The notes under the pieces: model-generated
Seen by the model: only the letters and a program-made list of their open reading frames with translations
Databases searched by the model: none
Told to the model about the DNA's origin: nothing
DNA from: Acidobacteriota bacterium
GTDB taxonomy: Bacteria > Acidobacteriota > Vicinamibacteria > Vicinamibacterales > UBA2999
DNA: 64,000 nt
Direction of reading: 5' to 3'
NCBI GenBank assembly: GCA_947465645.1
Contig: CANIBQ010000015.1
Span: 11,936 to 75,935 of the forward strand
Part shown: positions 8,876 through 15,561 of the stretch, piece by piece
Position numbering within the stretch: position 1 is the stretch's first letter
Layout: every line of letters starts with the position of its first letter
Translations under genes and position numbers: made by a program

Positions 8876-9720
8876 TCGCTTCTGAATCGAATCCTGCGCC
8901 GCCAACGGTGTTCGCTTGCGGCGAAGTGAGAGGTGGCAACGGGACGATCCATGCGCACGTGGCGCTGCCGGGGCTGCGCGGCGTGCTGTACTCACGCCCG
9001 TGCGCTGGCGCGACCGGAGGTGACATCCACTACTTGTCGGTGTGCGGGTCAGGCCTGATAGCCCGGGTCTGCCTGGCTGATGTGGCAGGACATGGCTCGG
9101 CTGTGGCCGTCATCGGCACCGAGATGCACGCCCATCTCCGGCGCAGTGTGGACGTCATCGACGGACGAAAAGTCCTGGGCCGGCTTAATCGGCGCCTCAA
9201 TGAGAGGGGCGCGGGCGTGATGACGACGGCGGTCCTGGCCACCTACTACCCGCCGCGCCGGCAGCTCACGGTGAGCTACGCCGGCCATCCCACGGGCTGG
9301 CTCTTTCGGGCGGACACCGGCGCATGGACACCGCTCTGCGAGCCAGTACCGCCGCCTCAGAAACCCGGCTTCGTCGATCTACCGATGGGCATCGGGTTCA
9401 CGCCGACCTACAGCCAGCACCGCTTCCGGGTATCTCCCGGCGACCGCATGCTGCTTTTCACCGACGGCGTGCTCGAGACCACATCGCCTGACGACACTCC
9501 GTTTGACACTCGCGGGATCGAGACCTTGCTCAATAGTGAAACCGGCAGCTGCGAGGACCTTGCGCGCCGCCTCCTGGCGGCCCTCCACAGCCATGCGGCG
9601 TCCGACGAACTGGCACACGACGACGTGACGTTTCTGCTCGCGGAATTCGTCGAAGGCCCTCCGGGGCCCGCCTTGTGGCATGTTCTCAAGCATCGGCTGT
9701 TGCGCCAGGAGCGGCGGTGA
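8872..9720 (+). CDS. PP2C/SpoIIE-type serine phosphatase
   Basis: A 282-residue stand-alone PPM phosphatase that should dephosphorylate Ser/Thr, commonly on an anti-sigma antagonist. Metal-binding motifs are all present: LADVAGHGS, LFTDGVLE and HDDVTFLL. There is no sensor, receiver or membrane domain. The GTG at 8872 overlaps the TGA of the SDR gene (GTGA) and is chosen over the much longer open frame, whose upstream part is merely the other frame of the SDR gene. No partner kinase or STAS protein is encoded nearby, so its target is unknown. Its place inside a lipid-modification-like operon suggests stress control. Confidence 0.85.
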   Translation: MIASESNPAPPTVFACGEVRGGNGTIHAHVALPGLRGVLYSRPCAGATGGDIHYLSVCGSGLIARVCLADVAGHGSAVAVIGTEMHAHLRRSVDVIDGRKVLGRLNRRLNERGAGVMTTAVLATYYPPRRQLTVSYAGHPTGWLFRADTGAWTPLCEPVPPPQKPGFVDLPMGIGFTPTYSQHRFRVSPGDRMLLFTDGVLETTSPDDTPFDTRGIETLLNSETGSCEDLARRLLAALHSHAASDELAHDDVTFLLAEFVEGPPGPALWHVLKHRLLRQERR

Positions 9721-9811
9721 CGCGCCTCCGGAGAAGCTCCTGGGGGCGGCACCACCGTGGCGAGCGGATCGAGGCGCGCCGCGGGATGGCCAGGCGCGCG
9801 GTGTCACGATC

Positions 9812-10600
9812 GTGACCGGTATCACGGCGGCACTCGTCGGCCTTGGGACGATCCTCGCTGCCGCGACCCTCGTGTGGATGATCGGCGTGAGGCTGCGCGA
9901 TGCGGGTATCGCGGATATCTTCTGGGGCCTCGGCTTCGTGCTGCTGGTGTGGTTGTACTGCTTCCTGTCACCGACGCTGACACCGCGGTCCTGGCTGGTC
10001 GCGGTGCTGATCACGCTGTGGGGCGCGCGTCTTTCCTGGCACATCTTTCGCCGTAATCATGGCAGCGGGGAGGACCCGCGCTACCAGGCGATGCGCGCCT
10101 CGCATGGCCCCGCCTTCTGGTGGCGCAGCCTGTTCACCGTCTTCTGGCTGCAGGGCGCCATCCTCTGGTTCGTCGGCCTCCCGCTCCTCGTCGCGGTGCG
10201 CGCCGCTCAGCCCTCTGCCCTCACCGCGGTCGATGGCCTCGGCGTGTTCCTGTTCGCGGTCGGGTTCGGCTTCGAGAGCGTTGGCGACCATCAACTCGAG
10301 CGCTTCAGGGCCGAGCCGTCCAATCGAGGCAACGTGCTCGACACCGGGCTGTGGCGCTACACCCGGCATCCGAACTATTTCGGAGACGCGACGATGTGGT
10401 GGGGCATGTATGCCTTCGCCGCCTCGACACCGGCTGGATGGCTCACTGTGCTGAGCCCCGCCCTGATGACGGTGCTGTTGATGCGAGTGTCCGGGGTGAC
10501 GCTGCTCGAGGACGGTCTGAAAGCCTCCAAGCCCGGCTACCGGACGTACATCGCCCGCACGCCGGCGTTCTTTCCCTGGTTTCCGCGCGGTCCGAAGTGA
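9812..10600 (+). CDS. DUF1295 (steroid 5-alpha-reductase-like) membrane protein
   Basis: About 262 residues with six or seven membrane helices. The C-terminal part holds the family signature for NADPH-dependent reductase or isoprenylcysteine-methyltransferase-like proteins: LWRYTRHPNYFGD, then W.GM and GYRTYIARTPAFFPW. The ATG at 9680 would bury 40 residues in the PP2C gene and has no helix, so GTG 9812, which places the first helix at residues 5-25, fits family length better. Probably reduces or methylates a lipid double bond in the inner membrane. Ends in a GTGA overlap with the DUF2878 gene. Confidence 0.82.
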   Translation: MTGITAALVGLGTILAAATLVWMIGVRLRDAGIADIFWGLGFVLLVWLYCFLSPTLTPRSWLVAVLITLWGARLSWHIFRRNHGSGEDPRYQAMRASHGPAFWWRSLFTVFWLQGAILWFVGLPLLVAVRAAQPSALTAVDGLGVFLFAVGFGFESVGDHQLERFRAEPSNRGNVLDTGLWRYTRHPNYFGDATMWWGMYAFAASTPAGWLTVLSPALMTVLLMRVSGVTLLEDGLKASKPGYRTYIARTPAFFPWFPRGPK

Positions 10601-11214
10601 GAAAGGTGCGGCACACCCAACTGATCAACTACGCGATCTACCAGATTGGATGGGTCGCCTGCGTGCTCGGCGCAGCGTGGCAGCGTCCGTGGACCGGATT
10701 CGTGATTGCGATGATCCTGGTCGGCGTGCATCTGGCGCTGTCTGAGGAACGCTCCCTCGAAGTCGGGATCGTGGTTCTGGCCAGCGCCGTTGGAGCAGTC
10801 GTCGAGATGATTCAGATCGCAGCGGGCACGTACCGCTTCACCTCGGGGATGCTGACCGACGCGCTGCCGCCGCCCTGGCTGCTGGCCATGTGGGCACAGT
10901 TTGCGACGACGTTTCGTTTCAGTTTGCGCAGCGTGATCAGCCGGCCGGTGCTCGCGATGCTGTTTGGCGCCGCCGGCGGTCCGATCGCCTTTCTCGCGGG
11001 CGAGGGGCTAGGGGCGGTCACCCTGCTGCCGCCGCTCGGGTACGGTTTGCTCCGCCTTTCGATCAGCTGGGCGATTGCCCTGGCGGTCTTCTCCGTTGTC
11101 GTGCGCCGGGTCTCACCGGAACCGGGCGCGCGCTACGTGGCAATGCGTAGGAACTGCAGACGGGATGCTCAACAGCGCGCTCATGCCCTGTGTTGTCGGT
11201 CGCCTGAGGTGTGA
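10597..11214 (+). CDS. DUF2878 membrane protein
   Basis: Two hundred and five residues with five or six predicted helices. The family hallmarks are the N-terminal NYAIYQIGWVACV helix and the central DALPPPWLLAMWAQFATT segment. GTG 10597 overlaps the DUF1295 stop (GTGA). In many proteobacteria DUF2878 and DUF1295 lie together in clusters with cyclopropane-synthase-like enzymes, DUF1365 and photolyase, induced by singlet oxygen or light; biochemical function is unknown. The last 25 residues (after about 180) are charged and poorly conserved-looking. The next gene again begins with a GTGA overlap. Confidence 0.8.
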   Translation: MRKVRHTQLINYAIYQIGWVACVLGAAWQRPWTGFVIAMILVGVHLALSEERSLEVGIVVLASAVGAVVEMIQIAAGTYRFTSGMLTDALPPPWLLAMWAQFATTFRFSLRSVISRPVLAMLFGAAGGPIAFLAGEGLGAVTLLPPLGYGLLRLSISWAIALAVFSVVVRRVSPEPGARYVAMRRNCRRDAQQRAHALCCRSPEV

Positions 11215-11681
11215 CGATGCGCCGCATCACGTTTGTCGCAACCACGCGCCTTCCCGCCTCAGCCGACGCCGTATTCGATTGGCATGAAGCCCCCGGTGCA
11301 TTCGAACGCTTGACGCCACCGTGGGAACGCGTGCGGGTGGTGCGGCACGAGGGCGGGATTCGTGACGGTGCTCGGGTCTCGCTGCGCGTGGGCCCGGCCC
11401 CCTTCTCGCTGCGGTGGGACCTGGAGCATCGGGACTACCAGCACGGCCGCTCGTTCACGGACCTGCAGGTCGCGGGTCCATTTCGGTACTGGAAGCACGT
11501 GCACCGGATGATCCCTCGGGGACCACGTTCCTCGGTACTGGAAGACGCGATCGAATACGAGCTGCCGTTCGGCGCGATCGGATGGCTGGTCGGCCGGCGC
11601 TTCGTCCAACGAAAACTGACGCGGCTATTTGCCTTCCGTCACGCGGTCACCCGGCAGGCGTTCGAACGCCAGCGCGCGTAG
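11211..11681 (+). CDS. SRPBCC-fold protein (CDP-type polyketide cyclase/dehydrase-like)
   Basis: One hundred and fifty-six residues with the helix-grip pattern: TTRLPASADAVFDWHEAPGAFERLTPPWE, strands through SLRVGPAPFSLRWDLEHRDY, a PFRYWKHVHRM strand, and a C-terminal helix with FAFRHAVTRQ. This subfamily is often fused to or next to TIGR01777 SDR proteins; a TIGR01777 gene without its SRPBCC partner is present far away at 55.7 kb. GTG 11211 overlaps the DUF2878 stop (GTGA); ATG 11217 is an alternative. Last gene of the coupled run. Confidence 0.78.
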   Translation: MTMRRITFVATTRLPASADAVFDWHEAPGAFERLTPPWERVRVVRHEGGIRDGARVSLRVGPAPFSLRWDLEHRDYQHGRSFTDLQVAGPFRYWKHVHRMIPRGPRSSVLEDAIEYELPFGAIGWLVGRRFVQRKLTRLFAFRHAVTRQAFERQRA

Positions 11682-11789
11682 TGTCCCGCTTGCGCCGGTC
11701 GCGCGCGACGACTAGATCGGCTCCGATTTGGGTGCGCGCTTCGCAACCCGCCGGCTGGCGGTAGACTGCGAGCCAGGAGGCACGAGCCC

Positions 11790-12158
11790 ATGCCACACGT
11801 CGTCGTTGAACAGGCCGGTCCGCTCGAGGTGGTGTTTGCTGCGCTGGATCCCTTCGTCGTGACGGATGGCAATCTGATCCTGCGGATCACCGATGTCTTT
11901 CTCAACCGGCGTGGAACGATGATGTTGCTCGAAGCCGTCGTCGTCGATAAACCCCGATCACAAACTTTCTTCGTCCAGCTCTCCCAGAAAGATCAGGCGA
12001 TCACCGTGCGTCTGCTGCCGGCCACCGATCCCGAGGACAAGACGCCGGCGGTGAAGGGCCTCATGGCGCTCGTCGCGCGGCGCATTCGCCAGATCGTGCC
12101 GCAGAGCCGTTATGGAAAGACCAACCTCCAGGACTTCCTGACCGAGCCCGATGCGTGA
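11790..12158 (+). CDS. Conserved-looking protein of unknown function
   Basis: One hundred and twenty-two residues, no signal peptide or membrane helix. The pattern is mainly beta strands followed by a basic C-terminal helix (ALVARRIRQIVPQ). A clear AGGAGG Shine-Dalgarno lies eight bases upstream of the ATG, the best ribosome site in this part of the window, and a weak promoter (TAGACT-like -10) precedes it. It is the last chromosomal gene before the tRNA-Ser remnant. I do not recognise the family. Confidence 0.65.
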   Translation: MPHVVVEQAGPLEVVFAALDPFVVTDGNLILRITDVFLNRRGTMMLLEAVVVDKPRSQTFFVQLSQKDQAITVRLLPATDPEDKTPAVKGLMALVARRIRQIVPQSRYGKTNLQDFLTEPDA

Positions 12159-12401
12159 AGACGCCGAGCGAGACGGGGCGCGCCGACCTTACTCCACGGA
12201 GATCTTGGTCCCCTGCCGGTGAGGCTCGCTCCTCGCCGCCGGGCGCGATGCGCGGCAATGCCGGGGCGTGAGCATCGCTGTGACCGGCGACGCCGCAACG
12301 GGCGAAGTAACAGCGGGTGAGCGCTAATCTCGGGCCCTTCAATGCGTGACAGGGACAATCGCTTTCGCACAATCCCTTCCCAGCCGTATCCTCGCAGGAC
12401 T
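12159..12401. other. Non-coding stretch left of the tRNA-Ser remnant
   Basis: No convincing gene. The last 25 bases (around GCCGTATCCT) resemble the promoter region of the intact tRNA-Ser at 15441. Confidence 0.5.
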
Positions 12402-12440
12402 GGTGAGGTGGCTGAGTGGCCGGAAGCGGCGGTTTGCTAA
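12402..12440 (+). pseudogene. 5' half of a tRNA-Ser gene (through the anticodon loop)
   Basis: These 39 bases match the first 39 bases of the intact tRNA-Ser(GCT) at 15441 with one difference (a G for an A in the D loop). The match runs through the acceptor 5' strand, D arm and anticodon loop TTGCTAA and then stops abruptly. The upstream TATCCT-like -10 is also kept. It marks the left border of the accessory island. Confidence 0.8.
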
Positions 12441-12574
12441 GGCTGCCAGGAATCACAAAATGGGAACTTGGTTGGCCTTGGCTGGCGGATGACCGGCCTC
12501 GGTCCGCGTTTGGGCACATTGGAGACGATGCCAATGTGTGCCTTGCGGGCACACGTCGTGCTACGCTGGTAGCC

Positions 12575-12868
12575 GTGAAATTGTTCGGCTGGGACGACGC
12601 GAAGAACGCGAAGCTCAGAGCGGAACGCGGCATCGGCTTCGAGGACATCGTCTTCCACATCGAACGAGGCGATCTACTCGACACGGTGGACCACCCGCAC
12701 CACGACCGTTATGCCGGCCAGCGTATGTTTGTCGTCCGACGGGAGGACTATGTGTACCTGGTGCCGTTTGTCGAGGACGAGCACACCGTGTTCCTGAAGA
12801 CAATCATTCCGAGCCGAAAGGCCACGAAGCAGTACCTCGATAGGGAGTCCGACGACCATGAAGCTTGA
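12575..12868 (+). CDS. BrnT-like type II toxin
   Basis: Ninety-seven residues with BrnT features: an N-terminal FGWDDAKNAKLRAERG helix (family pattern WDxxKxxxNxxKHG), a central strand pair, and the C-terminal TIIPSRKATKQYL (family ISARKAT). BrnT proteins are ribonucleases of the RelE fold. The GTG at 12575 begins the conserved part; the longer frame runs back through the tRNA remnant and is not credible. The stop overlaps the antitoxin ATG by 11 bases. Toxin-before-antitoxin order is typical of this family. Confidence 0.82.
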   Translation: MKLFGWDDAKNAKLRAERGIGFEDIVFHIERGDLLDTVDHPHHDRYAGQRMFVVRREDYVYLVPFVEDEHTVFLKTIIPSRKATKQYLDRESDDHEA

Positions 12869-13124
12869 TGCTGACGAAAAGCAGTTGCTTGAGTCTTTCG
12901 AGCGCGGTGAATGGAAGTCCACCGGCGGCGGGAAGCGCGAACGCGTGCGCTACGCGCGCTACGCGAAGGCCACGTTCAAGAAAGACCGACGGTTGAACAT
13001 TCGCCTGTCGAGCAAGGATCTGGAGGCGATTCAGAAGCGAGCGCTTGCGGAAGGCCTGCCGTATCAGACGCTGATCGCAAGCCTGCTGCACAAGTACGCG
13101 TCAGGCCGACTGAAGGAGGTGTGA
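12858..13124 (+). CDS. CopG-like antitoxin partner of the BrnT toxin
   Basis: Eighty-eight residues. The N-terminal region (LLESFERGEWKSTGG) is the toxin-binding segment common in such antitoxins, and the C-terminal half has a ribbon-helix-helix pattern: strand RRLNIRLSSKDL, then helices AIQKRALAEGLPYQTLIASLLHKYASG. It should bind DNA as a dimer and repress its own operon. Starts inside the toxin gene (11-base overlap), so the two are translated together. Confidence 0.82.
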   Translation: MKLDADEKQLLESFERGEWKSTGGGKRERVRYARYAKATFKKDRRLNIRLSSKDLEAIQKRALAEGLPYQTLIASLLHKYASGRLKEV

Positions 13125-13163
13125 GGGAAGGCCGGTCGTTCGAAGCAAATTCACGTTCAAACC

Positions 13164-13203
13164 GATCCTGCAAATATTTCTCGTGAAGGCGATCTCACAG
13201 TGA
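13164..13203 (+). repeat. Left copy of a 40-bp inverted repeat inside the island
   Basis: Reverse complement of 15363-15403 with about two differences (GATCCTGCAAATATTT, then GTGAAGGCGATCTCACAGTGA). The two copies face each other across about 2.2 kb containing parDE and the hicB/DUF559/TOTE remnants. Confidence 0.7.
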
Positions 13204-13284
13204 TGTGTGGCTGCCGTTCTGATGGTTCGGACCACGTTCGAGCACACTCGTGGGGACACCGAACATGCCAGGAACTAGCAATTC

Positions 13285-13313
13285 TTGACATTACTCGTTA
13301 TCGATCCTAGTCT
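13285..13313 (+). promoter_or_regulatory. Promoter of parDE
   Basis: TTGACA (13285-13290), 17-base spacer, TAGTCT (13308-13313), 24 bases upstream of the parD ATG. The spacer includes the partly symmetrical CGTTATCGAT, a plausible ParD operator. Confidence 0.6.
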
Positions 13314-13336
13314 GCTAACTGGGGACGGAAACGAGC

Positions 13337-13600
13337 ATGAATGTGTCACTCACGCCCGAGCTCGAACGGCTCGTGAACGAGAAGGTAGAGAGCGGTCTGT
13401 ACCAGACGGCCAGCGAAGTCGTACGTGAGGCATTGCGCCTGCTGAAAGAGCGAGACAACGCGCGCGAACACCTTCGTGCGGACGTGCAGGCCGGGTTCGA
13501 CGCCTTAGCTCGCGGCGAGAGCCAAACCCACGACAAGGCATCAGGCCGACAACTCTCTGAACGGATCAAGTCGCGGGGCCGAGCAATCCGTACGAAGTAG
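13337..13600 (+). CDS. parD: ParD-family antitoxin
   Basis: Eighty-seven residues with an N-terminal ribbon-helix-helix (MNVSLTPELERLVNEKV, then TASEVVREALRLLKERD), the hallmark of type II ParD antitoxins, and a flexible basic tail that would wrap the toxin. Own promoter upstream; seven bases before parE, so one transcript. Represses its own transcription by analogy with the family. Confidence 0.88.
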   Translation: MNVSLTPELERLVNEKVESGLYQTASEVVREALRLLKERDNAREHLRADVQAGFDALARGESQTHDKASGRQLSERIKSRGRAIRTK

Positions 13601-13607
13601 TCCTGAG

Positions 13608-13904
13608 ATGCCGTATCGGCTCTCGTCGCGTGCCGAACAGGACCTCGACGAGGTTTGGTTGTACGTCGCCGAGGACGCGAGCCCGACTACCGCTGACCGG
13701 CTCATCGACGACCTCATCGACCGTTTCGATCTCTTGGCGGAACAGCCCAGGATGGGACGTCTCCGTCCGGAGTTCGGACCCGGCGTTCGCTCCATCGGCG
13801 TCGAGAATCACATCGTCTACTACCGGCACGATGCCGAGGTGCAGATCGCCAGAGTGCTTCATGGCAGACGCGATCAGGCTGCCGCGTGGTCTGAGTCCGA
13901 CTGA
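13608..13904 (+). CDS. parE: ParE-family toxin
   Basis: Ninety-eight residues of the RelE/ParE superfamily: N-terminal YRLSSRAEQDLDEVWLYVAED, central GRLRPEFGPGVRSI and the C-terminal strand HIVYYRHDAEVQIARVLHGRRD. ParE members poison DNA gyrase rather than cutting mRNA. It looks complete and in frame, directly behind parD, so this module may still be active although neighbouring island genes are decayed. Confidence 0.88.
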   Translation: MPYRLSSRAEQDLDEVWLYVAEDASPTTADRLIDDLIDRFDLLAEQPRMGRLRPEFGPGVRSIGVENHIVYYRHDAEVQIARVLHGRRDQAAAWSESD

Positions 13905-13980
13905 CAGCATCGGAATCCGGCGTCGAAGCAAATGTAGGGCACTTTGTGCTTCGTAAGTAGGCCCCCACACAGTCTGCAAC

Positions 13981-14256
13981 CTATTGGAAGGGAAGCACTT
14001 GCCGAGGTTTACTGGCAAGGAGGAGTTGTGAACCCGGCTTCTTGCGATGGCTGAGCGCACGCAGTACAGCATCAAGCACCAGGTCGAGTTCCCTCCCCAC
14101 GTCTTCCGCCAGAAAACGAAGGATGAAGTAGTCGTTCTCCTGTAGGAGCTGGTCCTTGCGTCGGTCCCGCCGGTACGCTGCAACGTCAGCGAGATGTTGG
14201 GCGCCGTCCAGTTCAATCGCGACGCGCGCATCGGCGCAGAGCAGGTCGACCTCCAT
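13981..14256 (-). pseudogene. DUF559/Vsr-like nuclease, 5'-truncated
   Basis: Ninety-one codons carry the core of a DUF559 (PD-(D/E)XK, Vsr-type) endonuclease: MEVDLLCADARVAIELDGAQ with the catalytic Asp and Glu, then YRRDRRKDQLLQ and LRFLAEDVGRELD. The N-terminal part of the fold is missing. The sequence changes frame and family exactly at about 14256, where it abuts the end of a TOTE primase fragment. No start with a ribosome site was found. Confidence 0.65.
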
Positions 14257-14537
14257 TGGTCGGCCCATGGCACGAAACGCTCGTCGAGAAAGACGCTGTG
14301 GCCGCGCTCGCGCGGCCCTTTTTGCAGAGGCAGGGCGATGAGATTGCCGAATCCGCCCTGCGGCAACGTGTCTTGATTGGGAAACAGCCGATCGTACGAA
14401 TCCAGCCCGACGTCGGGCCGTTCCTCCATGGTTTCGGTCAACAGGTGCGAACCGAGCCGCCGCGCGAGCGCAGCTGAAATCGTCTGCTCGAAGAAGATCT
14501 AGACATGCCCGCCGCGCCCCGACCGTGAGCGCTCCCC
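14253..14537 (-). pseudogene. Fragment of a TOTE conflict-system primase
   Basis: About 95 codons match the TOTE-associated archaeo-eukaryotic primase domain very closely: ERSRSGRGGHV-stop-IFF, then LGSHLL, LDSYDRLFPNQDTLP, GGFGNLIALPLQ, SVFLDERFVPWADQW. In the family the motif reads GHVWIFF; here the Trp codon is TAG (14499-14501), a nonsense mutation. The helicase and nuclease parts expected of a TOTE protein are absent. The left end runs into the 3' end of hicB and the right end into the DUF559 remnant, in different frames, so this is deletion debris. Confidence 0.65.
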
Positions 14538-14542
14538 GCGCC

Positions 14543-14947
14543 TTACGCATCAGTTTGCGTAAGCTGATGCACGCGCTGGTGCGACAGCCCGAGCAGCCGT
14601 GCGGCATCGCGAGCGCTCATCTTTAGCCGTCCTCCGCGCAACACACGCACGGCGTGCCTGGCTGCCAGCGCCGCGCGGCGGTCCTCGCGCTCCGCCTTCT
14701 TGCGAAGTGTCGCGTAGGCGCGGATCGCCTGCGCGGCCCCCGTCGGAAGCTTGACGTCGTCTATGATCTTGGCCTTGCGTGCATCGTCGACAAACAACTC
14801 CATTGCTTCGACGATGCGCCGACGGGCTTCATCGACCGTGCGGCCCTGGGTGTTGCAGCCACGCAAACCGCGCACCGACGCAACCCACCAACCCGACTCA
14901 TCTCGTTCGAATGCCACTTTGTAGGTCTTCACAGCTTCTTCAACCAT
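14543..14947 (-). CDS. hicB: HicB-family antitoxin with C-terminal helix-turn-helix
   Basis: About 134 residues. The N-terminal half is the degenerate RNase H-like HicB fold (YKVAFERDESGWWVASV, then GCNTQGRTVDEARRRIVEAMELF). The C-terminal half has a DNA-binding helix-turn-helix, MSARDAARLLGLSHQRVHQL. Start 14947 is preferred; ATG 14962 and GTG 14932 are alternatives. It overlaps the truncated hicA, as in normal hicAB operons. With the toxin broken, hicB is an orphan antitoxin that could still repress its promoter at 15071-15098 or neutralise a toxin elsewhere. Confidence 0.78.
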   Translation of the reverse strand: MVEEAVKTYKVAFERDESGWWVASVRGLRGCNTQGRTVDEARRRIVEAMELFVDDARKAKIIDDVKLPTGAAQAIRAYATLRKKAEREDRRAALAARHAVRVLRGGRLKMSARDAARLLGLSHQRVHQLTQTDA

Positions 14948-15062
14948 CCCTTTCCAAGGCACGGCTCCAGGTCACGTTCGATGCGGCGGAGAAGTCCAGG
15001 TGCTGGCGGACCTCGACGCCGCCGAACGACCTGAGGATGCGCCGCAGATCCTTGGCCGTCAT
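14940..15062 (-). pseudogene. hicA: Truncated hicA toxin
   Basis: A 40-codon frame begins like HicA (MTAKDLRRILRSFGGVEVRQ) and then departs. The GSH segment with the catalytic histidine and the rest of the dsRBD-like fold are missing, and the downstream codons that would give the HicA-like PxLGKGWLKK end are read in another frame, so an internal deletion with frameshift is likely. Normal HicA has about 60 residues. It precedes and overlaps hicB. Confidence 0.6.
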
Positions 15063-15070
15063 CGACACAG

Positions 15071-15098
15071 TTTATAAGTCTGATCGACAACCTGTCTA
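15071..15098 (-). promoter_or_regulatory. Promoter of the hicAB remnant
   Basis: On the minus strand, TAGACA (15098-15093), a 16-base spacer and TATAAA (15076-15071), nine bases before the hicA ATG. Such a short leader is usual for toxin-antitoxin operons. Confidence 0.5.
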
Positions 15099-15362
15099 GC
15101 GACATAGACGGATGTCAGCATCGGGCCGCGGGCGAATCGAATGTGTTCCGAACGGAACCACAAAGTGGGCACACTCCTGGGCACAGCCGTCGTCGCCGAC
15201 CCGTGCATATGCGCGGCCACCGACGATACGCGATTTCAGGCGCATTCCACGAGTGTGCCCAAGAGTGCGCCCGCGCAGTGCTGGCGATCGGCATGCATCA
15301 AATTGCGGAACTTACTGTCCATCAGGGGCTTACAGGACACGCGACGGTTTTTCAAACCGGTA
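15099..15362. other. Non-coding island DNA before the right inverted repeat
   Basis: No gene I can support on either strand. It contains two similar GGGCACACTC-type words around 15165 and 15250, but no recognisable integrase or transposase remnant. Confidence 0.4.
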
Positions 15363-15403
15363 TCACTGTGAGATCGCCTTCACGATAAATATTTTGCAGG
15401 ATC
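15363..15403 (-). repeat. Right copy of the 40-bp inverted repeat
   Basis: TCACTGTGAGATCGCCTTCA followed by an AT-rich part and GCAGGATC; the near-exact reverse complement of 13164-13203. It ends 20 bases before the -10 box of the intact tRNA-Ser. Confidence 0.7.
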
Positions 15404-15422
15404 CACAAGTGCTTGCGGGCCG

Positions 15423-15428
15423 TATACT
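15423..15428 (+). promoter_or_regulatory. -10 box of the tRNA-Ser gene
   Basis: TATACT, 12 bases before the mature tRNA. No good -35 hexamer is seen at the proper distance; that stretch belongs to the island inverted repeat. Confidence 0.45.
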
Positions 15429-15440
15429 TAGAGGTCCGCT

Positions 15441-15533
15441 GGTGAGGTGGCTGAGTGGCCGAAAGCGGCGGTTTGCTAAACCGTTGTAGGGTGTAAAGCT
15501 CTACCCAGGGTTCGAATCCCTGCCTCACCGCCA
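15441..15533 (+). tRNA. tRNA-Ser (anticodon GCT)
   Basis: Complete class II tRNA with encoded CCA. Acceptor strands GGTGAGG/CCTCACC pair perfectly, discriminator base is G, the anticodon loop is TTGCTAA on a five-pair stem, there is a long variable arm (GTAGGG...CTCTAC), and the T arm contains GGTTCGAATCC. It decodes AGC/AGU. Its 5' half is duplicated at 12402, so this copy was either rebuilt or duplicated when the island arrived. Confidence 0.95.
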
Positions 15534-15561
15534 CAATCGCTCGGTCTATTCCGGTCACATA

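Noticed and set aside
15099..15362. Remnant of a tyrosine recombinase next to the tRNA
   Set aside because: All six frames were read; none shows the HxLR, HxxH or tyrosine motifs. The similar GGGCACACTC words are too short to support a gene.
12440..15440. Chromosomal integron cassette array, suggested by several toxin-antitoxin modules in a row
   Set aside because: No attC-like sites with paired RYYYAAC/GTTRRRY cores between modules, genes are on both strands, and no integron integrase is present.
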